Assembly (NCBI GenBank): GCA_032716605.1
Contig: CM064495.1
Coordinates: 19,188,330-19,252,329, forward strand
Length of the DNA: 64,000 nt
Origin: Paralithodes platypus
Lineage: Eukaryota; Arthropoda; Malacostraca; Decapoda; Lithodidae
Direction of reading: 5' to 3'
Shown here: positions 55,385-64,000 of the stretch, piece by piece
How the letters are laid out: each line of letters opens with the position of its first letter
How positions within the stretch are numbered: the stretch's first letter is position 1
Made by a program: the position numbers and the translations under genes
The notes under the pieces: generated by a model
The model's database searches: none
What the model saw: the letters and a program-made list of their open reading frames with translations, nothing else
Told to the model about the DNA's origin: nothing

Positions 55385-55990
55385 CTCGTTCAGGCAGCGC
55401 AAAGCTGAAGAAACGGATTGAATACAAGCCTTTTTGCCAACCGGAAAACGATTTAGCACCTCAACTGGAATATGACTTAGCACCTTAAGCGGAATATGAC
55501 TTGAGTGAAATGGAGGGACAAACGGAATACGAACTATCCGGTCGACAAGTGAAATATGACTTGTTTGAACGAGGAGAATATGATTCTTGTTACCAAGCGG
55601 AATACAACTTAGTGCCTCAAGCGGAATAAGACTTGAGTGTGATGATCTGGGTGGGCTGACGACTTGTGTTTTGCTCAGAGCTTATATCCGCTTTTCCTTC
55701 CTCCTGCTATCCTGGTGGTTTGGGGCAAAAAGGTATTCCTGGTCTCTTTTGTTGCAGTGTCTTCTATGCCCTTGTCGATCCAGGGTAGCAAGTAAAGGTG
55801 ATATGAATGGCAGAGGCTCACTTAGGAACGGGATATGGGTCCCTGTGGAGCTTGGAGACGGAGTCTGGCCAGGGCTTCATGGCATGGTAGGTAACGTCGT
55901 AGGTTGTGACAGCTGGACGTACATAGGATCCGGGCTATGTGTTGTTGACGGCTGGCCATAGAGAGAGTGGCGGTTGATGGGTACTCATTT
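55385..55990 (+). pseudogene. Decayed repeat-containing frame of unknown origin
   Basis: A + frame reads RIEYKPFCQPENDLAPQLEY, DLSEMEGQTEYELSGRQVKY and DLFERGEYDSCYQAEYNLVP with stops between some blocks: a degenerate EYDL-containing repeat, spaced irregularly. It is followed by a GC-richer segment with an open frame at 55587-55961. I do not recognise the family. It may be a decayed gene exon or part of a mobile element. Confidence 0.3.
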
Positions 55991-57255
55991 GTTCTCACCT
56001 GGTATCACCACCAATGATACGATGTGTCTTGTAGGTGTAGATGTTGGGGAGTCTGGCATGATAATTAGAATGTATGTACATTAAAGATTGAGCTAAAAGG
56101 AGGATTTAAGCTGAAGATATTTAGAAGCGAAGAAAATGGGGGACTTGAGGGAATATAGAAGACATATGAGTGTATGTAAACAGACACGAACGTGAAGTGA
56201 ATAACAGAAAGATGAAGGAGGCAAAAACTATACCAGAGATGCGGACAAAAAACAAAGGGAACTCAAGGACAGAAAATAATAATACTCCTAAATTATATAC
56301 CAGTATGCCATAATATTATAGAGGAAGGGCAATTGTGGGGTAGGGCCTATAATGGGGGTCTCTTAATGCAACACAACAGAAAAACAAGTATGGATAAGTA
56401 GATTTTATAAGGGATTGAGGGAAGATTAGCGGTAATAAATATAGATAGTGTACAATGCTTGAGTATATAAAACTGAACAATATTTACATAAATATACAAA
56501 GGAGAAAGATAATGCTTGCATTGAAAAAGGAATATAAAATTAAAATGGAACGAAGATAAAAAGCTGCAGAAGCTGGAAGAACAGAGGCTTAGGGCAGGAT
56601 ATGAAAGTTAGTAAAGTAGATAAAGAAAATGAGTGTCCGATGATGACAGTGGGAGGTAGACGGTAAATCCTAGATTGGATCAGCAAAGAGAAAGGAAGGG
56701 AGGAGACCGAAGGGGGTTGATAAAGGGAAGGGGAGGAGACTGTGGAGGGGGTAAGAATGAAAAGTCTTTTACCTACCAATGAAATATTTCGATATTAGCC
56801 AGCCGGTTGGTCTAGTCACCTCTAGTGGATAGGCTTGATTTCCTTCACGGACTTTAGCATGCTCTATTTAGCGTTATAATATACTCTATATTAATTTAAA
56901 GACTAACAAGTCGGTGTTTACTCCGGTTTCATTTTCTGATTGGTTTGAAATATTAGTATGAATTGAAATTCGAAGCCGAAATAAGTCAATCAGTGAATAG
57001 TACCCAGAGCGATAAGCTGTTACGGGAATCTATAATTCCGAAGAATAGGTTATACCCTGTGGGTTGTAATATTCAAAACCCTTATCATGTTTGAACTTAT
57101 CTTGGTCCGGAATAATATATATATAATATAATATAATATACTAATAAAACGGAGATATATACTTGATAAAGGTTTATTTAATAAAGTAAAGACTACGATC
57201 AACTGTCAAATTATTAAAACCATATTAGTATTGAATTATTATATTTTATACTACA

Positions 57256-57297
<42 letters not shown>

Positions 57298-58335
57298 TTT
57301 TTTTTGTTTTTTATTATTATTTGTATTAATATTTGTATTAGTATTATTTCATGAAAGGAATAAGGGGATAGGAATACACGATGTTATAGGATGGGAAAAA
57401 TGGTAAAATAGATTTAAGGGAGGAAACTTAAAGGGGTAAGGAAAGGAGAGTAAGTTGAGTATACAGTATATTGGGAGAGGGAAACGAACGGACGAACAGA
57501 CATTGACAACAATGGCAGAGGAAGGAGATAGTGAAGAAGAAGAAGAAGAGAGAGAGAGAGAGGCATAAGGACACAACGAAGAGAGATAAAAGAGATTAGA
57601 AGGATGGTATAGGAAGGGGAATAAGGAAAGGGAGGGAAGCATGAGGAAGACGGCAAGATAGAGAGGAGGGAAGGGAGAAATCATGAGGTGTGTGATGTAG
57701 GGATTGGAATTATGAACAGTAGGGAAATAAAGGGGGAAGTATGAGAAAGTTGGAGAATCATAAGGAAGACAACACGATATAGAGAGGAAGGAAAGCAGAA
57801 AGAAGGGTCAAATTATGAGAGGTGTGTGTAATGTAGGAGGGAGGGTCGGAGGTGAGAAGGGAGGTATCATAGAGGGACCCCGGAGAGAAGGTAGGAGGAT
57901 TTAGGTTATTATGAAGAGATTTGTGTCCCCCTAGTGAGGAAAGTGAGGATAAAGGATGGTAGGAGGGGGGAGGGGGGTAATAGGGTACAGGTAAGATTGG
58001 GCCCAGGGTTTGAGGAAAGAAAGAAGGAACACAGTTGCTTCTACAACGGAGCCTAGGTTCAAAGTACCTGTGGCTTTATCTATTATATAAATATAAGCTT
58101 GAAAATATAATAAAATAGCTAAGTAAATATAATTTAACTTAATGTAGCAGAACTAGCCTATTTACACAATAGGAAATTATAAGAATCTAAAAATATGAAG
58201 ATTGATTCATTGTAAGCTACTTTCACATAGGCCTAGCTAGAATACGTATAACCTAGAATAGGAATAGGTTTTGTTTTTAATATAGGCACTGTAATATTTA
58301 GAATTGGCATTAGTGCCTCCGTACAGCTCCAGAGG
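55991..58335. other. Unassigned 2.3-kb stretch
   Basis: Purine-rich + strand with (ATT)n at about 57255-57300, a T run to 57320 and (AGA)n/(GA)n near 57535-57562. Open frames here come from the purine bias. No gene seen. Confidence 0.45.
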
Positions 58336-58712
58336 AAATTTACAAGAACACAATACACTCCCTATATAATTTACAAGAACACAATACACTCCCTATATAA
58401 TTTACAAGAACACAATACACTCCCTATATAATTTACAAGAACACAATACACTCCCTATATAATTTACAAGAACACAATACACTCCCTATATAATTTACAA
58501 GAACACAATACACTCCCTATATAATTTACAAGAACACAATACACTCCCTATATAATTTACAAGAACACAATACACTCCCTATATAATTTACAAGAACACA
58601 ATACACTCCCTATATAATTTACAAGAACACAATACACTCCCTATATAATTTACAAGAACACAATACACTCCCTATATAATTTACAAGAACACAATACACT
58701 CCCTATATAATT
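58336..58712. repeat. 31-bp minisatellite, about 12 copies
   Basis: Unit ATTTACAAGAACACAATACA plus CTCCCTATATA, almost invariant. Confidence 0.97.
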
Positions 58713-59615
58713 TGTTCACATTGGGTATATACAGTAGACGAGTTCTACTACAAGCAAGCAAAATCATGAAGGAATCATTTGATGTTCGCCGTTTATTTAT
58801 TTAATTACTATCATTGATTATTATCATAATGCATTATATATACTGTATGTTTTATATTTTTGATGTAGCAAGATTAACAGAATGGAACAGAGTGAAATAA
58901 ATATTGGGGTGACAGATGTTAATGAGTGTTAACAAACAGACATATATATAGGGCGGTTCACACGAGCGTGTTTTTTACAGTCAACCGGTGGAAACAGGTA
59001 ACTGGAAACCCAAAATTCGATGGAATTACATTTTTCCTGGAAATGGAGGGAACTAGCATATTGGTTTCTCGAGTATCCCGTTTCCCATTCTTTGCGTATA
59101 TTTTACGATCCAAAGGCTCGGTTGTCTCCTACAGAACAAAAAACAAAAGACGTTCAATAATGAGCTAAATTACATTCACCCCAAGCCCCCACAGTTCACG
59201 TGTATTACAGTATATCCTAAGCATCAGTTATTAGGTTTTCTTCAACTCTTCTTAACTATGTCAGCTAAAGCACAACGAATCCGATCTTTTGACTAGCCCA
59301 AAGATGCTGTAATATCACGATGTGAATTGATAAAGGGATGACAGAGTATTATGGGACGCCAGGGACCCGCTGTATAATAAAACTGAAGTACGGCAAAAAG
59401 GTTTTGAATCTGCTCCTGATTGTCTACACTTGTTCATGCTCGTCGGATAATTCGTAGCAAATGTTCCCTGCTTTCACCCGGGGGTGGAATCAGAAAACGC
59501 GTATGTGAATCATCACCCTTAATAATTATGCAGAAGATTATGGAAGATGAAAACATTAAAAAAGTAAAATACAGAACAAGAGAAAAGGTTAAGATGAGAA
59601 AGAGAGTGAGAGAGA
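58713..59615. other. Unassigned stretch
   Basis: An 80-aa frame at 58926-59168 (+) has no recognised motif; nothing else seen. Confidence 0.4.
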
Positions 59616-59850
59616 TTGATTTTGATTTTGCCCCGAAGGGCGAGTTTATTGAGCAGCGCCCCCCATCCTGTGAGGGGACAACCACTAGTAAGGCGATACA
59701 TACTGCTCAAAGAGCCATTATTCCACTGAAACAACAGCATCGTCGTCTGGTTACATTCATATTTGTGTTTATAAATCAGGTTGGCATTATTCAGATGTGT
59801 TATTATAGTTTCCTCATTTAATTGTCACATGGTCTGTATATACGTATCTC

Positions 59851-59885
<35 letters not shown>

Positions 59886-60570
59886 CAAGCTTGTAGTGAC
59901 TGAATTATTAATTGACAGGTTGTAAATAATATCACTACATAACTAGTGCAATCGTATGAGGAGACTATTCATATTTTCATTACATCAATGGTTATTGAGA
60001 TCATAGTTAGCTGAATATAATAATTACAAAAATAGGCAATGGTATAAATCAACATAATACATAATTTAATACAGGCGGACATAATCATGATCCGGTTCGT
60101 TTATGCACTGGGAGCTAAGGTGTCTTGAGATCGCCTCATACCTATACACAACGAACGTATTATAGTCTGCATGGTTGGTATCTAATTGAATATACTTAGT
60201 GGGTATTTCAAGAATGTCAGGGGGTAAGGAAATGTGATTTGTATATTAGAAGACTGTGATTAACGAGACGTGTAACATGTGGAGGGAGGTGGTAGAAAGA
60301 GAGGGATCTCGTTGGGGGTGGAATTTTCGCTCTCAGGAATTTTCGTTCCTGTGGTATTTCAATAATAATGATAAAATAATAATAATAATAAGGGGACAAC
60401 CACTGGTAAGGCAATACATACTGTTCAAAGAGCCATTATTCTACTGTAATAACAGTATCGTCGTCTGGTGTTATTATAGTTTCCTCATTTGGTTGCCACA
60501 TGTGCTGTATATACGTGCACATGAAAAAAAAAAAAAAAGTGACTGAATTATTAATTGACAGGTAAATAAT
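59616..60570 (+). repeat. 950-bp interspersed repeat Y, copy 2
   Basis: Collinear with 18021-18970 including TTGATTTTGATTTTGCCCCG, the long A tract at about 59855-59880, GGATCTCGTTGGGGGTGGAA and the AATAATAAT tract. Only scattered substitutions and small indels are visible. Confidence 0.85.
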
Positions 60571-61774
60571 GAGAGAGAGAGAAAGAGAGAGTGTGAGTGT
60601 GTATGTGGGGAGGGTGGAGGTGAAGAAGGGGCAAGTGGTGGTCAGGTGGTGGTCACTCCCATTATCATATCTTTCACCATGAGGAAATTAAATAGGAAAG
60701 AATGTCCAGTTTTCCTTCCCCCCCCCTCCTGTTTCCTCCCTTTACCCTTCCTGCTGTTTCCTTAACCCTTTCACCTTCCTACGGTATGTTCTCCTTTGTG
60801 TTTATTACTCATTTTGATTTGTTTGTAGTGCGGTTGCATTTGTTTGTAGTGCGGTTGCATTTGTTTGTAGTGCGGTTGCATTTCGTTTTTCCTGTCTTTA
60901 TGTGTTCCTTCTTTCTATAATATATATTTTGTTCATACTTGTTACTATTTCTAAGTTAGTCCTGTTTTCAGATTTCATTCTCCCTGTATAATTGTGTTTG
61001 TTATTTTTGTTTTAATGTGTTACTTATTTATATATTTTGTGGCTTGATTTTGCTTCTCCATTTTCCTCTCAGATTTCTCTTTGTTGCTCTTTCCCATTTT
61101 TATCTTTTCATCCTTCCTTATATTTATCCAATCTTTCCTTCTCCTCCTGTTTCTCACTTCCATCATAGGCATTTTTCTCTTCCTTCCTTCCTTCCTTTTC
61201 TTCCTTCCTTCCTTCCTTCCTTCTTTTTCTTCCTTCCTTCCTTCCTACATTTTCTTCCTTCCTTCATTCATTCATTCATTCATTCTCTTCCTCCCTTCCT
61301 CCTGTTTTATATTCGTTGTCTTTCTTTCCCTTTGCTTCTTAAACTAAGTTGCTTTGATTAGCCCGGTAATTGCTTTAATCTCATCATCTTTCTCATTCAT
61401 TAGTCAAATATCAAAAGCATGCTATTTATATTTCCACCGCTTGTGCTCAATATATTACCATTATATAATTGTGTTCTGCCTTGTTTTCATTATTCTCCAA
61501 ATAACTAATTATACAGTATATAGCTTTTATTAATCGTAAATTGTAAAACATTATGACTACAATCGTAATGACCGTCGTTGTCATCATCATCGCCAGGATC
61601 ATCAATATCTTAATTACACATATGAACTTTACGTTCATCTTCACCGCCACAATATTAAGGGACTGTTATATTATATATTTATTATTATTTATTTATTATT
61701 GTTATTAATAATAATGTTATTATTACCGGTACATATATTTGTTTTCATTTGTTCCCCAGACCTATATCAAGCGT
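60571..61774. other. Unassigned stretch with simple repeats
   Basis: A 21-bp unit (TTTGTTTGTAGTGCGGTTGCA) occurs three times at 60818-60881, and (TTCC)n/(ATTC)n tracts lie at about 61180-61285. No gene seen. Confidence 0.5.
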
Positions 61775-62012
61775 AACAAAAAAATACCCCCAAGTCACCT
61801 CCCCCCCCCCCCCCCCCTTCGCGAAAAATGTGTACATATTTTGGTAGAAAATTACAGGTTCGCTATCGCTCGCCATGAACAAATCAACACCTAGATAGGG
61901 CGAAAGGTCTTAAAATCGCCAAACCAATGAAGCGAATGTCCTAAAATCTCATAAGTAATTGGGCTAAATATGAGGGAGAAGGGGTCCAGAAAAAACAAAT
62001 ACTTGCCCTTAA
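61775..62012 (-). mobile_element. MITE family A, copy 7 (inverted)
   Basis: Reverse-complement family A: TTCGCTATCGCTCGCCATGA, TTAAAATCGCCAAACCAATG, ending TTGCCCTTAA. The left part has a C-run expansion at 61801-61817. Confidence 0.75.
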
Positions 62013-62258
62013 ATGCCATTTTCAACAGTCTCATAATATGGTGTATTAATTCCATCCATTACCAACTCTGCTTCATCCATCACCACCACCATCACAGCCA
62101 AACTATTTTTCCAACACATTTACTATCATCATTCCATCATCACTATTTTCACTATCTGTACTTCCATCACCACCAACTCGGCTACCTGCCTCTCTACCAC
62201 TGATACAAAGATGGCTCCAGTAATACCTACACAGATTGGATCACTTTAGTGTGTGTGT

Positions 62259-62299
<41 letters not shown>

Positions 62300-62304
62300 T
62301 GTGT

Positions 62305-62347
<43 letters not shown>

Positions 62348-62417
62348 TGTGTGTGTGTGTTAGGGGGTAAGGATACGCCAGATTATCTTATAATATGTTA
62401 TAGTCTAATAATTACTC
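62013..62417. repeat. Short unassigned stretch and (GT)n tract
   Basis: CA/CAC-rich sequence to 62200, then (GT)n with scattered A at about 62250-62360. Confidence 0.85.
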
Positions 62418-62709
62418 TTCTTCTGTACCGGGTACTTTGTATCATCAATGTTACTTGTTACATGTTTAGCTTAATATATTGTGCAGCTCTTCTACTGTAC
62501 CGGGTACTTTGTATCATCAATGTTACTTGTTACATGTTTAGCTTAATATATTGTGCAGCTCTTCTACTGTACCGGGTACTTTGTATCATCAATGTTACTT
62601 GTTACATGTTTAGCTTAATATATTGTGCAGCTCTTCTACTGTACCGGGTACTTTGTATCATCAATGTTACTTGTTACATGTTTAGCTTAATATATTGTGC
62701 AGCTCTTCT
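62418..62709. repeat. 72-bp tandem repeat, 4 copies
   Basis: Unit CTTCTACTGTACCGGGTACT ... AATATATTGTGCAGCT. It contains GTACCGGGTAC, a near-palindrome. 72 bp is a multiple of three, so a 24-residue repeat frame stays open on the + strand. Confidence 0.95.
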
Positions 62710-63305
62710 TTCAACGTTATTTCAATTATTTAAATGTAACATAAAGTGTCACTATTTGTCGAAACTCCTTTTTAGACATGGAGGTGAGATGGGTAGAGGG
62801 ATTGAGAGAAGGAAAAGACTGCAAGTCATCTTATTCTACCCAAAATAATAACGTTATCATTATCAAATATTTCCACTATTTCTGATTCTGCACCTTTCTG
62901 CCAACCATTCCACCAGCAAGCCGCCCTACCCCACTTCCTTCAGCAATACTTACACCACACTGCACACCTTATTCACTCCAAGACAGGACATTTGATTGAT
63001 TAATGCCTATCCATTAACTCATTCCTACGTTTCTTTGTATATCTTCCACCACTACCTTTAGACCACGAACATGTAGCATCATAATAATTAATATTTTATT
63101 GAACATTTTACGTTTTTTTTTCTTCTCATAAACACATACCCGGTAACATATACAGTACATAGCGTGCAAGTAGGAGTAGATTATGTAGGTTGGTTGAAGT
63201 ACAGGAGGATATGTTTGAAACATAAGTAGATCAATATACAGCATAGTAGCTTAGTTCGAAAAATAGATGATCAAAGTCTAGATAGAAATGTAGATAACCT
63301 AGGTC
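62710..63305. other. Unassigned stretch
   Basis: Nothing recognisable beyond short T tracts. Confidence 0.4.
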
Positions 63306-63573
63306 GAGAAAAAAATACTCCCAAGATCCCCCTTAGAGATAAATATGTATATTTTTCGGTAGAAAATTGTATAAAGCCGATTCCAACTAAATTGCAGGCT
63401 CGCTTTCGCTCGCCAGAAACAAAATCAACGTAAGTTCTTAAAATTGACAAAGAAATAGACTGCACAGTCTTAAAATCGCTGAACAAATGGGCTAAACGGT
63501 TTAAAGTGTCAAAACTAATTGAGGTAAGCATGAGAGAGAAGGGTGTCCAGAACAATCCCCTCCCTCCCCTTAA
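63306..63573 (-). mobile_element. MITE family A, copy 8 (inverted)
   Basis: Reverse-complement family A: GGCTCGCTTTCGCTCGCCAG, TTTTTCGGTAGAAAATTG, ending CCTCCCTCCCCTTAA. Confidence 0.8.
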
Positions 63574-63761
63574 CTCCACCTTCGGCCCCCCCCCCCCCCC
63601 ACACCCCTTCCCCTCCCTACTCCCCGTCTCCATCCTGTTTACACTGCGGCTAAAGGTTGTTAATTCCGTGTTGGCTGGACTCATTAACACCGGCTTCCCT
63701 CTTGGTGCTGGCTGGCTGACTGGCTGGTGGGGTATAATGGCTCACAGTAGTAGTGTTATTA

Positions 63762-63996
63762 TTAACCCCTTCAGACTCATATGACGCAGAGGTTGCCAGA
63801 TTAGCAATACGAAATAGAGTTCTCTCACTCTTATAATTACCTCTCCAAAATTAGTTTTCTGCCCACAGCTAACTCAAAGACAACTGGAGAGGTTGAAGTA
63901 ACTAAATTAAAGGCTTCTAAATACCCCTGATGGTAACAAAGGCTTTAAAGTATCCCTCATAGGCTCAAAATTGCGTCAAGAACGTGAGAGGGTTAA
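63762..63996. mobile_element. TTAA-flanked palindromic MITE (family C-like)
   Basis: Begins TTAACCCCTTCAGACTCATA-TGACGC and ends GCGTCAAGAACGTGAGAGGGTTAA read in two parts (GCGTCAAGAACG, TGAGAGGGTTAA). The termini match family C; the interior is a variant. Confidence 0.7.
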
Positions 63997-64000
63997 GGGG

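Overview
This window looks like repeat-dominated, intergenic or deep-intronic DNA from an animal genome, most likely an arthropod and plausibly a decapod crustacean. The sequence shows several degraded non-LTR retrotransposon families (CR1/Jockey-like, RTE-like, and one RNase H-bearing), TTAA- and TA-flanked MITEs, a hAT-like element, a Penelope-like palindrome, very dense (TC)n/(CA)n/(TA)n microsatellites and many minisatellites. A scattered TTAGG-like motif near 49.5-50 kb fits arthropods weakly. The taxon is inference. I found no complete host gene, no rRNA and no convincing tRNA. Two short segments (31663-31797 and 38808-38897, + strand) have the splice-site and open-frame shape of exons, and they are the only host-gene candidates I can offer.

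Layout. 0-7 kb: LINE reverse-transcriptase remnants on the minus strand (21-659, 3013-3970, 5165-6850), a C-rich minisatellite and a fold-back MITE. 7-10.4 kb: mostly unassigned, with two TTAA palindromic MITEs and a polyC/polyG hairpin. 10.4-12.5 kb: a nested LINE locus in which a Penelope-like inverted repeat plus a minus-strand CR1-like fragment sits inside an older LINE, flanked by a 12-bp target-site duplication (TSD). 12.5-14.8 kb: (TC)n tracts and a repeated hairpin. 14.8-25.2 kb: two related MITE families, a 33-bp minisatellite that stays open as an 11-residue protein repeat, two near-identical LINE 3' ends (one with a fold-back 5' end), an RNase H LINE tail, and a 471-bp terminal-inverted-repeat (TIR) element with an 8-bp TSD. 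26-31.8 kb: a second CR1-like copy and large pyrimidine minisatellites. 32.6-37.4 kb: a LINE interrupted by an RTE fragment (10-bp TSD) and by a 1,993-bp hAT-like element (8-bp TSD) that carries an inverted piece of the same LINE family. 37.8-44.5 kb: more MITEs and minisatellites. 44.6-49.4 kb: G-rich arrays nearly devoid of C on the + strand. 49.5-64 kb: MITEs, minisatellites, a 950-bp repeat shared with 18 kb, and unassigned sequence.

Most of the signal comes from mobile elements acting on each other. LINE copies end in short microsatellite tails, (TC)n for one CR1-like family, GATA-type for RTE and (TAA)n for another, so part of the microsatellite load may be LINE-seeded. One TTAA MITE end has been amplified into its own minisatellite. 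The nested insertions give a relative order of events that can be read directly from their TSDs. Long open frames in the window are nearly all by-products of simple repeats or shadows of LINE fragments.
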